DNA of 64,000 nucleotides from Streptomyces monashensis (GCF_001866665.1 NZ_MLYO01000012.1:310001-374000); one strand, 5' to 3'; counted from the stretch's first letter, positions 35,522 through 46,705 are shown. The notes: a model not told the origin generated them from the sequence alone. Translations and numbers: made by a program.

Positions 35522-36424
35522 TCAGCGGGCCGCGCGAGCACGCAGCGCGGTGACCACCCAGGCGAAGTCCTCGGTGTGCGGTGGGGCGGGCTGCCGGTTC
35601 ACGACGGAGAGCAGTTCGCGGTACCGGGCGACGCGGTCGTTGAACCCCGCTGTCATGCGTTCCAGCACGGCTTCCCGGTCGGCGTCCCCGAACAACTCCG
35701 CCAGGACCTCCTCGGCCTCGGGCGCGGTGGGCTCGACGCCCCGCTCGCGCGCCGGGGCCACCAGCTCCACCAGCCGCTTGGCGAACCACATGGACCGTCC
35801 GCGCGGCTGCCGGTCGGCGGCGTTGAACTCCATCGCGCGCCGCATCTGCGCCCGGAACCCGGGGTCCTGGAGCATCTCGGCCAGTTCCACCCAGGCGTCG
35901 ACCTCCTCCGGTGTGGGATTCTCCGCGAGGCGGACCGCCGTCTGCCGGATCCGCTCCTGCACGTCCGGGTCCACCGTGTCCAGCCCGTGGAGTGTCTCGT
36001 CCACGAACTCCTGCATGATCCGCTGCCGCTGCGCCGCCGACAGTCGAGCCAGCTTGTTCATCAGGGTCATCTCCTTGGCCGTCGAGCCTCGTCGGGCGAC
36101 CGTCGACAGCACGGCCCGGGTCACCTTCAGCGCGCTGATCTGCGCGTCCAGCGCCGCCACATGGGTGGCCGCGACCTCCGCCACGGTGCGCTCCCCGGCC
36201 AGCACCCCGCGCACGTCCGCGAGGCCCAGCCCCAGCTCGCGCAGGGTCCGGATGAGCTCCAGGCGGGCGACACCCTCGCTGTCGTACAGCCGGTAGCCGC
36301 CCGAGGAGCGGGTCACCGGGGTGAGCACGCCCTCGTCGGACCAGTAGCGGATGGTGCGCACGGTCAGCCCGGTGGCCCGGGCCAGCTCGCCGATGGTGAG
36401 AAGTCCGGTGCCGTCGTCGGTCAT
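35522..36424 (-). CDS. MerR family transcriptional regulator
   Basis: A 300-residue regulator from the ATG at 36424; the open frame runs on upstream only as a shadow. Residues 8-75 form the winged helix (LLTIGELARATGLTVRTIRYWSDEGVLTPV, then GYRLYDSEGVARLELIRTLRELGLGLADV). A long coiled helix (about 80-125) gives dimerisation and the C-terminal 170 residues are a helical effector domain with repeated RMMQEFVDET-type segments. There are no metal-binding cysteines as in MerR/CueR, so the signal is probably an organic compound. It starts 50 bases from the divergent acetyltransferase gene. Confidence 0.9.
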   Translation of the reverse strand: MTDDGTGLLTIGELARATGLTVRTIRYWSDEGVLTPVTRSSGGYRLYDSEGVARLELIRTLRELGLGLADVRGVLAGERTVAEVAATHVAALDAQISALKVTRAVLSTVARRGSTAKEMTLMNKLARLSAAQRQRIMQEFVDETLHGLDTVDPDVQERIRQTAVRLAENPTPEEVDAWVELAEMLQDPGFRAQMRRAMEFNAADRQPRGRSMWFAKRLVELVAPARERGVEPTAPEAEEVLAELFGDADREAVLERMTAGFNDRVARYRELLSVVNRQPAPPHTEDFAWVVTALRARAAR

Positions 36425-36475
36425 GTCTGGGAGTCTGGGCCTTCCAGTGGGTGGAGACTCAAGGAGCGGGCGCGG

Positions 36476-37102
36476 GTGACCTTGCGGGACATTCTGGATG
36501 CGGCGGCGCGCGGCGTCTTCCCGCCGGCGGACGGCCGTACGACGGTCGTGCCGCAGCCGTCGCCCCGGGACGCCGGCGTGCTGGCGTGCACGGCCCACGC
36601 CGTCGTCTTCACGGACGAGGATCCGGCCTGGGTGCACGGCACGCTCGGTGCCCTGGCCCTCGACCCCCTGTCGGCGGCGACGAGCCCGCGCTTCCTGACC
36701 GCTCTCATGGACCGCACGGGCCGTACGTGCGAGGTCGTGGACGCGCTGCTGGTGGCCGACCCGCTGCCCGGAGGGCCGCCGCTCGCGCTGACGGAGACCG
36801 AGGCCCCCGCCCACTCCCGGGTCGACTACGCGCGCGACCGGCGGGACGGGGTGCGCGCCTGGTCGGCGCGGGGCGGCATGCTGGTGCTCGGGCGCGGAGT
36901 GGCCGGGCGGCTGGAGGTGTCGGTCGAGGTGGACGAGGACGTACGGCATCGGGGCGTGGGGCGGCAGTTGGTGACGGCCGCCCGGCACCTCGTCACCGAG
37001 CCGCTGTGGGCACAGGTCGCGCCGGGAAACGCCCGGAGCGTGCGGGCGTTCCAGGCGGCCGGCTACCGCGCGGTGGGCGCGGAGGCGCTGTTGCTGCGCT
37101 GA
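36476..37102 (+). CDS. GNAT family N-acetyltransferase
   Basis: A 208-residue protein from the GTG at 36476, chosen for the AAGGAG site nine bases upstream; the open frame extends far upstream as a MerR shadow. The C-terminal half is a GNAT fold with EVSVEVDEDVRHRGVGRQLVTAARHLV near residues 141-167, where RHRGVGRQL is the acetyl-CoA pyrophosphate loop (Q/RxxGxG/A), and NARSVRAFQAAGYRAVG as the final motif. The N-terminal 120 residues are a less familiar extension. The acceptor is unknown. Divergent from the MerR regulator, so co-regulation is plausible. Confidence 0.87.
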   Translation: MTLRDILDAAARGVFPPADGRTTVVPQPSPRDAGVLACTAHAVVFTDEDPAWVHGTLGALALDPLSAATSPRFLTALMDRTGRTCEVVDALLVADPLPGGPPLALTETEAPAHSRVDYARDRRDGVRAWSARGGMLVLGRGVAGRLEVSVEVDEDVRHRGVGRQLVTAARHLVTEPLWAQVAPGNARSVRAFQAAGYRAVGAEALLLR

Positions 37103-37124
37103 GCGTCCGCTCCGGGCACCGGTC

Positions 37125-38312
37125 TCACCGGAAGACGCCCGTGTGGCCGAGCGAGTAGCGGCCGGGCTGGGGGTAGACCGCGAGGCCGTGCGGGCCGCTG
37201 CCGACCTTGATGCGGGCCAGCTGCCTGCCGGTGCCTGTGTCGATGGCGTACACCTCGGAGTTGTAGCGGCCGGACAGCCACAGCACCTTGCCGTCGGCCG
37301 AGACACCGCCCATGTCGGGGCTGCCGCCCTGGGGCAGCCGCCACTTCGCGGTGAGCTTGTCCTGGGCGAAGTCGAAGACGGAGATCGTGCCCTCGCCCCG
37401 GTTGGAGATGTACATCTCGCGGGAGTCGCGGCTGACGTAGAGGCCGTGGCAGCCCTTGCCGGTGTAGAGGAAGCGGGGCTCGTCGAACGAGTCGCCGTCC
37501 AGGATCCACAGGCCGTTCGCGACCATGTCTGCGATGTAGAACAGCTTGCCGTCCGGGGAGATCTTGACGTCCTGGGGCATCGAGCCGCGCTGCGGCAGCT
37601 TCCGCTGGTCGACGACCTCCATCCGCGCGGTGTCGACCTTCATGATCTCGCCGCTGAACTCGCAGGAGACGATGAAGTAGCGCCCGTCCGGGGAGAAGTC
37701 GGCGTGGTTGACGCCGTAGCACTTGACGGGCAGCTTCTTGACGACCTTCATGGTGTGCGCGTCACGGAAGACCAGCGCGCGGTCCATGGAGGCCATGACG
37801 ACGGCGTACTTGCCGTCGGGCGTGAAGTACAGGTTGTACGGGTCGTGCACCGAGACCGGCTTGCCCGCCTTGCCGGTCTTCGGGTCGATCGGGGTGAGGC
37901 TGTTGCCGAGGTCGTTGTTGACCCAGAGGGTCTTCAGGTCCCAGGACGGCACGACGTGCTGGGGCTGGCGGCCGACCGGGATCGTGTCGATGACCTTGTA
38001 CGTCGCGGGGTCGATGACGGTGACGGTGTTGGAGTTGGTGTTGGGGACGTACACCCGGGACGGGAAGTCCTTGACGACGGGGGAGAGCTGGTTCGGGCGG
38101 TCGGCGGCGTAGAGGTCGTCGGGGTTGTCGACCGCGGGCATCCCGGGGAGCACGTTCACCCGCTTCTGGTCCACCTGGGGCTGGGCGGGCGGCTTGCTGC
38201 CGAGGGACTGGTCGCCCCCCTTCGAGGAGCCGGAACTGCACGCGGACAGCAGGGACAGGGCGGTCAGGGCGGCACCGGCGGCCAGCAGCCGGGCGGCTTT
38301 CGTGATGCGCAT
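37125..38312 (-). CDS. YVTN/YncE-type beta-propeller lipoprotein
   Basis: A 395-residue secreted lipoprotein. The leader MRITKAARLLAAGAALTALS ends in LLSAC (Cys about 25). The mature part is a seven-bladed propeller with repeated YVPNTNSNTVTVIDPATYKVI, LWVNNDLGNSLTPIDPKTG and ISNRGEGTISVFDFAQDKL units of roughly 40 residues. Such propellers bind ligands or partner proteins in the envelope. The start overlaps the stop of the polysaccharide deacetylase-like gene by one base (TGATG), so the two are translationally coupled and probably act together at the cell surface. Confidence 0.92.
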   Translation of the reverse strand: MRITKAARLLAAGAALTALSLLSACSSGSSKGGDQSLGSKPPAQPQVDQKRVNVLPGMPAVDNPDDLYAADRPNQLSPVVKDFPSRVYVPNTNSNTVTVIDPATYKVIDTIPVGRQPQHVVPSWDLKTLWVNNDLGNSLTPIDPKTGKAGKPVSVHDPYNLYFTPDGKYAVVMASMDRALVFRDAHTMKVVKKLPVKCYGVNHADFSPDGRYFIVSCEFSGEIMKVDTARMEVVDQRKLPQRGSMPQDVKISPDGKLFYIADMVANGLWILDGDSFDEPRFLYTGKGCHGLYVSRDSREMYISNRGEGTISVFDFAQDKLTAKWRLPQGGSPDMGGVSADGKVLWLSGRYNSEVYAIDTGTGRQLARIKVGSGPHGLAVYPQPGRYSLGHTGVFR

Positions 38313-39130
38313 CAGCTCAGCAGCTCCGTGGTGGTGACCGCGCGCAGTCCGCGGCGGTCGAGTTCGTGGAGGACGTCGGGCAGGGCGGCGACGGTGTCCG
38401 GGTACCCGAAGTGCATGCTCACCACCGACCCCTTCGTCACGTCGGCGAGAACCTTGCGGGTGACGGCGGCGGCGCCGGGGCGGGTGTAGTCGAGCGAGTC
38501 GACGTCGTACGACAGCACGTGCGGGTACCCGGCCTCGCGGGCGAGCCGGACGACCAGCGCCGACGCGGTGGGCGAGCGGGAGGGGCGGAACCAGGTGCCG
38601 ATGGATCCGGTGAGCCGCTTCAGCCGGTCCGCGCAGTCGGTGATCTCCTTGCGGGCGTCCGTCTCGGCCATGTCGTTGATGGAGATGTGCCGTTGGGTGT
38701 GGTTGCCGAGGTCGTGTCCGCCGTCGAGGATCCGGCGGGCGATGTCGGGGTGCTGGTCCAGCCAGGTGCCGACGGCGAGCACGGTGAGGCGGGCGCCGTG
38801 CTGTTCCGCCGTGTCCAGCAGGGAGTGGGCGATGCCCGGATCGCCCTGGCCGTGGAAGGTGAGGGCGACCTGGGGACGGGTGCGCGGGCCGTGGGCGATC
38901 TGGGCGGGCTGTCCGGGATAGGCGCGGGGAGCGGGGGCGGCCTGGGCGCCGGCCGAGGGACGGTCCGTGGCGTGGGCGGCGGACGGGGAGGCGGTGGGGG
39001 ACCCGGGGTCCGGGGTGGTGGTCGGGGCGGTCCTGCCGGCACCGCAACCGGCGGCGAGCGCACCGCCGGTGACGAGTCCGGCGCCCGCACGCAGCACCCC
39101 GCGTCGGTTGGTCGTGGTCACCCGCACCAT
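38312..39130 (-). CDS. polysaccharide deacetylase-like lipoprotein with atypical active site
   Basis: A 272-residue protein with a twin-arginine-like leader (TNRRGVLRAGAGLVTGG) ending in a lipobox LAAGC. The NodB-homology domain starts near residue 85. The first motif, normally TFDDG, reads TFHGQGDPG, so the catalytic Asp pair is missing. The metal-binding HxxxH is present as NHTQRH, and WFRPSRSP stands for FRPP. The fold therefore looks like a carbohydrate esterase 4 domain with altered chemistry or a binding role. It is coupled to the propeller lipoprotein by a one-base overlap. Confidence 0.8.
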   Translation of the reverse strand: MVRVTTTNRRGVLRAGAGLVTGGALAAGCGAGRTAPTTTPDPGSPTASPSAAHATDRPSAGAQAAPAPRAYPGQPAQIAHGPRTRPQVALTFHGQGDPGIAHSLLDTAEQHGARLTVLAVGTWLDQHPDIARRILDGGHDLGNHTQRHISINDMAETDARKEITDCADRLKRLTGSIGTWFRPSRSPTASALVVRLAREAGYPHVLSYDVDSLDYTRPGAAAVTRKVLADVTKGSVVSMHFGYPDTVAALPDVLHELDRRGLRAVTTTELLS

Positions 39131-39215
39131 TTAAGGGCGGGGAGGTAAGAAAAGCGCCGATTAGCCCGGTTGGGGGATGTTGTCGGGTCGCGGTTGCCTG
39201 GGCGCAAGACGCTGG

Positions 39216-39719
39216 CTACCGGTCGGACACCCGCATCTCGAACCAGGTGGTCTTGCCGCGCGGCAGCAGGTCCACGCCCCACCGGTCGGAGAGCTTGTCC
39301 ACGAGGAACAGGCCGCGGCCGCTGACGTCCAGGTCCTGAACCGGCATCAGACAGGGCAGCCCGCGCGAGGGGTCGCGGACCTCGACCCGGATCCAGCCGG
39401 GGCGGCGGCGCATCCGCAGGCCGAAGACCCGGGCGCCGGTGTGCCGTACGGCGTTGCCGACGAGTTCGGACACGAGTAAGACGGCGTCCTCGGTGATCTT
39501 GGGGGTCAGCCGCCAGGTCCGCAGGACGACGACCTGGGTGAGGCGGCGGGCGGTGGCCGCGGACTCCGGACGGGACGGCAGCGGGACCTCCGCCTCCGTC
39601 GGGTTTCCGAACAGTTCGAGCGCCTTGAGCGCCTGTTCGTCCTCGACCCCGGGCGACCAGCGTGCCGCGGCAGCACGACCGTGTCCCCGCGGCTGTTCGA
39701 TGCCCTCCAGCCCCGCCAT
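39216..39719 (-). CDS. RsbW/SpoIIAB-like ATP-binding anti-sigma regulatory protein, TTA codon
   Basis: A 167-residue HATPase_c_2 protein; the start at 39719 is tentative, as the frame is open upstream. LVSELVGNAVRHTGARVFG near residues 83-101 is the N-box, and DVSGRGLFLVDKLSDRWGV the G-box region, the ATP-binding elements of anti-sigma kinases. The family controls sigma factors or anti-sigma antagonists by phosphorylation. No sigma or antagonist gene is adjacent. Codon 81 is a TTA (39477-39479), the rare leucine codon read by bldA tRNA, which would tie production to development. Confidence 0.82.
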   Translation of the reverse strand: MAGLEGIEQPRGHGRAAAARWSPGVEDEQALKALELFGNPTEAEVPLPSRPESAATARRLTQVVVLRTWRLTPKITEDAVLLVSELVGNAVRHTGARVFGLRMRRRPGWIRVEVRDPSRGLPCLMPVQDLDVSGRGLFLVDKLSDRWGVDLLPRGKTTWFEMRVSDR

Positions 39720-40029
39720 GCCCCCATGATGGCCGTCCGGAGGCGTCTTGGGGGCCGTTCCGGAGGAATACGCCCCCTGCGCGCCCCCAGTCTCACCTCT
39801 GCGCTTGGCATATGCCGACGACACGTCGACACCCGGCGCGACTCGGTTGACCTGCGCGGACGGCTCGCTTCCGGGCAATCGACCGGCTCCCTCGACGGGA
39901 CAGGCTTAAGGTTGCCCTAAGGCTCCCATAATCCGCCCCAACGAGGGACCCGGAGGGGACGAGGCGTCAATTACAAAGAGTGCAGCGGGAGTTGTCGCCG
40001 AAGTTACCGGGAAGTTCACACGGTGGCGC
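39720..40029. other. intergenic region without recognisable gene
   Basis: This 310-base stretch between the anti-sigma-type gene and enoyl-CoA hydratase carries an open minus frame but no convincing start or homology. GGCTTAAGGTTGCCCTAAGG near 39903-39922 is a small inverted repeat in an AT-richer pocket that could belong to a promoter. I see no RNA gene. Confidence 0.5.
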
Positions 40030-40797
40030 TCAGCGGAACTTGGCCTTGCCCGGGCCCTCCTCCACGAAGCTGCGCATGCCGGTCTCGCGGTCCTCGGTGG
40101 CGAACAGGCCCGCGAACCAGTTCCGTTCGACGGCGAGCCCGGTGTCGATGTCGGTCTCCAGACCGGTGTCGACCGACTCCTTCGCCGCGCGCAGCGCGAT
40201 CGCCGGCCCCTGGGCGAGCCTCGCGGCCCAGGCGTGCGCCTGCTCGTACACCTCGGCGGCCGGTACGACCCGGTCGACCAGGCCGATCTCGAGCGCCTCG
40301 GCGGCCTTGACCTGACGGCCCGTGAAGATGAGGTCCTTGGCCTTGGACGGGCCGACCAGCCGGGGCAGGCGCTGGGTGCCGCCGGCGCCCGGGATCAGGC
40401 CGAGGAGGATCTCGGGCTGGCCGAGCTTGGCGTTGTCGGCGGCGATGCGGAAGTCCGCGCACAGGGCCAGTTCGCAGCCGCCGCCGAGGGCGTAGCCGGT
40501 GACGGCCGCGACGACGGGCTTGGGGATGCGGGCCACGGCCGTGAAGGCGTCCTGGAGGCCGCGGGAGCGCAGGATCATCGCGGCGTGATCCATGTTCTGC
40601 ATCTCCTTGATGTCCGCGCCCGCCGCGAACACCCGCTCGCCGCCGTAGATCACCACGGCGCGTACGTCGTCGCGGCGCGTGACCTCCTCGGCGAGTTCCT
40701 TCAGCCGGTCCTGGGTGGCGATGTCCAGCGCGTTCATCGGCGGACGGTCGAGGCGCAGCGTGCCGACGCCTTCGGCGACTTCGAGATTCACGGTCAT
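40030..40797 (-). CDS. enoyl-CoA hydratase/isomerase family protein
   Basis: A 255-residue crotonase-fold enzyme that hydrates trans-2-enoyl-CoA or catalyses a related step of fatty-acid or branched-chain breakdown. AAGADIKEM near residues 58-66 and [23 protein letters not shown] near 95-118 form the oxyanion hole and acyl-CoA site. [17 protein letters not shown] near 132-148 carries the active-site region, and the C-terminal [17 protein letters not shown] segment is normal. It follows the L,D-transpeptidase on the same strand behind a strong terminator, so it probably has its own promoter. Confidence 0.93.
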   Translation of the reverse strand: MTVNLEVAEGVGTLRLDRPPMNALDIATQDRLKELAEEVTRRDDVRAVVIYGGERVFAAGADIKEMQNMDHAAMILRSRGLQDAFTAVARIPKPVVAAVTGYALGGGCELALCADFRIAADNAKLGQPEILLGLIPGAGGTQRLPRLVGPSKAKDLIFTGRQVKAAEALEIGLVDRVVPAAEVYEQAHAWAARLAQGPAIALRAAKESVDTGLETDIDTGLAVERNWFAGLFATEDRETGMRSFVEEGPGKAKFR

Positions 40798-40860
40798 GCA
40801 GGCAGGTTAACGGGGACTAACGGCGACCGGGTCGGTGCGCTCGATCACACTCGGCCGGGG

Positions 40861-40886
40861 GTCTGGGGGTTGTCCCCCAGGCAGAC
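40861..40886. terminator. hairpin upstream of the enoyl-CoA hydratase gene
   Basis: GTCTGGGGG and CCCCCAGGCAGAC (40861-40886) form a stem with a TTGT loop, just beyond the stronger hairpin at 40904-40947 and upstream of the enoyl-CoA hydratase start. It may add to termination of the transpeptidase transcript. Confidence 0.5.
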
Positions 40887-40903
40887 ACAGCACGGGGACT
40901 AAC

Positions 40904-40947
40904 GCGGGCGGGCCCGGTGCCGTTCCTCACAGCACCGGGCCCGCCCG
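40904..40947 (-). terminator. terminator of the L,D-transpeptidase gene
   Basis: CGGGCGGGCCCGGTGC (40905-40920) pairs with GCACCGGGCCCGCCCG (40932-40947), a 16-base-pair stem starting 12 bases after the transpeptidase stop. Confidence 0.88.
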
Positions 40948-40958
40948 TCGGTGCGGGC

Positions 40959-42194
40959 TCACTTCGTCCAGTCCGCCCACGACATGTTCCAGCCGTTGAA
41001 GCCGTTGGACGGGTCCACCGTGCGTTCGTCCGCGTGCTGGACGATCACCACGTCGCCGATGAGCGAGTGGTCGAAGAACCAGGCCGCCGGGGTGGAGCTG
41101 TCGTAGCCGCCCTGCACGTCCCGCAGGCCGATGCAGCCGTGGCTGGCGTTGTAGTTGCCGAAGGCGTCGCCGCCCCAGTAGTTGCCGTGGGCGAAGGTGC
41201 CGGAGCCGGTCAGGCGCATGGCATGCGGGACGTCCTTGATGTCGTACTGCTTGCCGTAGCCCACCGTCTCGCTGTCCATGCGGGTCTCGGTGAGCTTCTC
41301 GCTGATGACCATCTGGCCGTTCCAGGTGTCGTAGCCGGGCTTGCCGGTGGTGACCGGGAGGGTCCTGACGACCTTTCCGTCCTGGGTGATCTTCATCGTG
41401 TGCTTCGCGGCGTCCACGACGGAGACCTGGTTGCGGCCGATCGTGAACGTCACGGTCTTGTGCTGCTTGCCGTAGACGCCGGAGCGGCCCTCGACGCCGT
41501 CGAGGTTCAGGTCGACGGTGACCTTCGTGCCTTCCTTCCAGTACTTCTCGGGGCGGAAGTCGAGGCGGTCGTTGCCGAACCAGTGGCCCTCGACGTCGAC
41601 CGCGGGCTGCGTCGTGATCCTGATGGACTTCTCGACGGCCTGCGGATTCGTGATGCCCCGCGTGAAGTTGACGGAGAACGGCATGCCCACGCCGACGGTG
41701 GAGCCGTCCTCGGGGGTGAAGGTGCCGAGGAAGGTGTTCTTCGGGGTGAGGGTGGTGAAGGTGGAGTCCTCGGCGCTCTCGCGGCCCTCGGAGTCCTTCG
41801 CGACCGCGTGCACCCTGTACGTGGTGGCCGCGGCCAGGTGGGTCGACGGCGTCCAGGACGCGCCCCCGCCGCTGATGCTGCCGTCGACCTTCGCGCCCTT
41901 GGCGTCCTTGACGGTCACCTCGGTCAGCCTGCCCTTGGCGACGTCGACCTTCAGCGCGCCGCTGGTGTCGACGCCGGTGGCGCCGGACTTGGGCGATATG
42001 GTGACGGCCGCCGCCGACTGCTGCTTGCCCTGCTGGGTACTGGAGCCCTTGCCGTCGGCCCCCGCCCCCTTGCCGCCGCCCCCGCCGCACGCGGCGAGCG
42101 ACAGCACCAGGGCGCCGGATATCAGCGCCCATCCTGTGTTCCCACGGCCTCGCCGTCCCGCCGCCGACGCCCCCGATATGGGCCGCACGTTCAA
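40959..42194 (-). CDS. L,D-transpeptidase lipoprotein with Ig-like domains, copy 1
   Basis: A 411-residue envelope enzyme that forms 3-3 cross-links in peptidoglycan. The leader ends in LSLAAC, giving a lipoprotein anchor near residue 36. Two Ig-like domains (about residues 70-250, with FLGTFTPEDGSTVGVGMPFSV) precede the YkuD catalytic domain, where Cys354 in SHGCIGLRD is the nucleophile and HGNYWGGDAFGNYN lies upstream. The C-terminal NGFNGWNMSWADW segment matches the LdtMt2-type capping tail. The neighbouring upstream gene is a paralogue. Carbapenem sensitivity would be expected for this family. Confidence 0.94.
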   Translation of the reverse strand: MNVRPISGASAAGRRGRGNTGWALISGALVLSLAACGGGGGKGAGADGKGSSTQQGKQQSAAAVTISPKSGATGVDTSGALKVDVAKGRLTEVTVKDAKGAKVDGSISGGGASWTPSTHLAAATTYRVHAVAKDSEGRESAEDSTFTTLTPKNTFLGTFTPEDGSTVGVGMPFSVNFTRGITNPQAVEKSIRITTQPAVDVEGHWFGNDRLDFRPEKYWKEGTKVTVDLNLDGVEGRSGVYGKQHKTVTFTIGRNQVSVVDAAKHTMKITQDGKVVRTLPVTTGKPGYDTWNGQMVISEKLTETRMDSETVGYGKQYDIKDVPHAMRLTGSGTFAHGNYWGGDAFGNYNASHGCIGLRDVQGGYDSSTPAAWFFDHSLIGDVVIVQHADERTVDPSNGFNGWNMSWADWTK

Positions 42195-42350
42195 GTCGTC
42201 TCCCCTCGCCGGACCTGGTCAGGCCCGCTCCCCACCACACTGGTGCGCGCATATTAACCGCCTGGTTTTGAGCTCGGTGTCAGGCGAATGTCACCGTTCC
42301 GTCGCAACTTGCGCCCGCACCCCCGCCCGTACCGAAAGCCCCTCCCCCGG

Positions 42351-43562
42351 TTACTTCACCGCGCTGCCCGTATTCCACTCCTGCCAGGTCATGTTCCAGC
42401 CGCCGAGGCCGTTGTCCGGGGCCACCGTCCGGTCCCGGCTGCCCACGACCTCCACGACGTCGCCGATGAGGCTGCGGTCGAAGAACCAGCCCGCGGGCGT
42501 GGCCGAACTGCCGCCCTTGACATCCATGAGCCCCACGCATCCGTGACTGACGTTGACGTGCCCGGGGGCGTCCGGCGACCAGTAGTTGCCGTGCAGATAG
42601 GTGCCGGAGGCGGTGAGCTTCATGGCGTGCGGGACGTCGGGGATGTCGTACTCGCCGCCGAAGCCGACCGTGCGGCTGTTCATGCGGGTGACGTCCTTCA
42701 TGTCCATCACCACCATCTTGCCGTTGTACGTCGGGTTGCGCGGGCCGCCCGCCGTGATCGGCACCGTGGCGAGGAGCTGGCCGTCGCGGCGTACCTCCAT
42801 GGTGTGCTTCGCCGCGTCCACCAGGGAGACCTGGCTGCGGCCGACGGTGAAGGCGAAGGTCTTGTCCTGCAACCCGTAGACGCCGGGCGCCCCCTGGACG
42901 TCGCGCAGGCCCAGGTGGACGGTGACCTCGGTGCCGGGTTTCCAGTACCGCTCGGGGCGGAAGTCCAGCCGGCTGCCCCCGAACCAGTGCGGACGGATCT
43001 CGACGGGCGGCCGCGCGCTGACCCGGACGGCGCGTTCGACGGCGGCCCGGTCGGCGATCCCCCGGCTGAAGACGAGCGAAACGATCATGCCGGTGCCGAC
43101 GACGGCACGGTTCTCGGGGGTGACGTAGGCGATGAACCGCTGGTCGGGGACGAGGGTGGTGAAGGTGGTGTGCCGGGCCGAGCGGCGGCCGTCCGCGTCG
43201 CGCGCCACCACGTCGACGATGTACCGGGCGGCGAGCGCGAGCCGGTCGTCGTCGGGCCGCCAGCTCCGTCCGTCAGCGCTGACGTGCCCGCGGACCGGGG
43301 AGACCTGCGCGTCCTGCTCCCTGACGACGGTCACCTTCTCCAGCCGCCCTTCCGGCACCCGGATCCGCAGCCGCTCGCCGGGGCGGACGCCCGTGCCGGC
43401 GTCGTCGGGGCTGACGCGGATGACGTCCTGTGGCGCCCGGGGCTTGTCGTACGCCCCGAGCTGACCGGAGCCCCCGGAACAGCCCGCCAGCAGTGCCGCC
43501 CCTGTCAGTACCGCGGCCAGCGCGGCCCCCGCGCGCCGTGCGCGTCCTTGTACGTGCCTCAC
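42351..43562 (-). CDS. L,D-transpeptidase lipoprotein with Ig-like domains, copy 2
   Basis: A 403-residue paralogue of the downstream gene, starting at the GTG at 43562 (other GTG starts upstream are possible). The leader RHVQGRARRAGAALAAVLTG ends in LLAGC. The same Ig-Ig-YkuD order follows: VRPGERLRIRVPEGRLEKV, then FIAYVTPENRAVVGTGM, then the catalytic domain with HGNYWSPDAPGHVNVSHGCVGL, nucleophile Cys342. The C-terminal LGGWNMTWQEW matches copy 1. It lies 156 bases upstream of copy 1, on the same strand. Confidence 0.93.
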   Translation of the reverse strand: MRHVQGRARRAGAALAAVLTGAALLAGCSGGSGQLGAYDKPRAPQDVIRVSPDDAGTGVRPGERLRIRVPEGRLEKVTVVREQDAQVSPVRGHVSADGRSWRPDDDRLALAARYIVDVVARDADGRRSARHTTFTTLVPDQRFIAYVTPENRAVVGTGMIVSLVFSRGIADRAAVERAVRVSARPPVEIRPHWFGGSRLDFRPERYWKPGTEVTVHLGLRDVQGAPGVYGLQDKTFAFTVGRSQVSLVDAAKHTMEVRRDGQLLATVPITAGGPRNPTYNGKMVVMDMKDVTRMNSRTVGFGGEYDIPDVPHAMKLTASGTYLHGNYWSPDAPGHVNVSHGCVGLMDVKGGSSATPAGWFFDRSLIGDVVEVVGSRDRTVAPDNGLGGWNMTWQEWNTGSAVK

Positions 43563-43777
43563 GCGGGGCTCAACGACCGGGCCCGCCCGGGGGAAACGTG
43601 AGTGCGAGGCACGCACTGGGCAGAAGACAGGGAAGGACGACACGTTGGGGAGCCTCCGGAGGGGGACCCCAGCCCGAACAGGAGCCGCACGGGGGCGCAG
43701 CCGTGCCGGAGGGCCGAGCGGGATGCTCTTCGGGCGGTGGACTGCGCCGTCCCCCGGGCTGGAAGAGGGGCCGACAG

Positions 43778-46024
<2,247 letters not shown>

Positions 46025-46039
46025 GGGGCTGAGGGGGCC

Positions 46040-46063
46040 TGAGCCGGTGTGCGGGCCGGCTCA
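46040..46063. terminator. bidirectional terminator between glgX and the response regulator gene
   Basis: TGAGCCGG (46040-46047) and CCGGCTCA (46056-46063) form an eight-pair stem with a short loop; its right arm reaches the response-regulator stop codon. Confidence 0.65.
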
Positions 46064-46705
46064 GCCCAGGATGCCCCGGTCGTACCCCGTCGCCACCGCC
46101 GCCGCGCGGTCGTTGACGCCCAGCTTGGCGTACAGGTGGGTGAGGTGGGTCTTCACCGTGGCCTCGCTGATGAACAGTTCGCGGGCGATCTCACGGTTCG
46201 ACGTGCCCCTGGCCACCAGGGCGAGGACCTCGCGTTCGCGGGCCGACAGCGGTTCGCCGGACGGGGCACGGGGGGTGCGGACCGCGTGGACCAGGCGGGA
46301 GGCGACCGCCGGGGAGAGGACCGTACGACCCTCGGCGGCGGCCCGCACACCGGTGAACAGCTCGTCGCGCGGGGCGTCCTTCAGCAGGTAGCCGGTCGCG
46401 CCCGCCTCGATCGCGGGGAGGGTGTCGGAGTCGGTGTCGTAGGTGGTGAGGACCAGGACCTTGGCGCGGGCGCCCCGGCGGGTCAGCTCGCGGATCGCGT
46501 CGACGCCCGAGCCGCCCGGCATCCGCAGGTCCATCAGGATCACGTCCGGGTCCAGGGCAGCGGCCCGCGCCACCGCCTCGACGCCGTCCGCGGCCTCCCC
46601 GAGCACGCGGAAGCCCGGCGCCGACTCGAACATGCCGCGCAGGCCGTCGCGGACGACCGGGTGGTCGTCCACGATCAGCAGGGAAATCACGGTCTCAGCG
46701 GTCAT
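46061..46705 (-). CDS. LuxR-type (NarL) response regulator
   Basis: A 214-residue two-component response regulator. Asp59 in VILMDLRMPGGSG is the phosphorylation site, with the acidic pair in LLIVDDHPVVRDG at residues 9-21. The C-terminal helix-turn-helix (PLSAREREVLALVARGTSNREIARELFISEATVKTHL, about residues 152-188) is the GerE type. The gene overlaps the end of the histidine-kinase gene by 11 bases, so the two are translationally coupled. Targets likely include the adjacent ABC transporter genes. Confidence 0.95.
   Translation of the reverse strand: MTAETVISLLIVDDHPVVRDGLRGMFESAPGFRVLGEAADGVEAVARAAALDPDVILMDLRMPGGSGVDAIRELTRRGARAKVLVLTTYDTDSDTLPAIEAGATGYLLKDAPRDELFTGVRAAAEGRTVLSPAVASRLVHAVRTPRAPSGEPLSAREREVLALVARGTSNREIARELFISEATVKTHLTHLYAKLGVNDRAAAVATGYDRGILG

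Noticed and set aside
39900..39925. Iron-box-like TTAAGGTTGCCCTAAG element
   Set aside because: Only partly matches an iron box and is not next to an iron gene; too weak to call.
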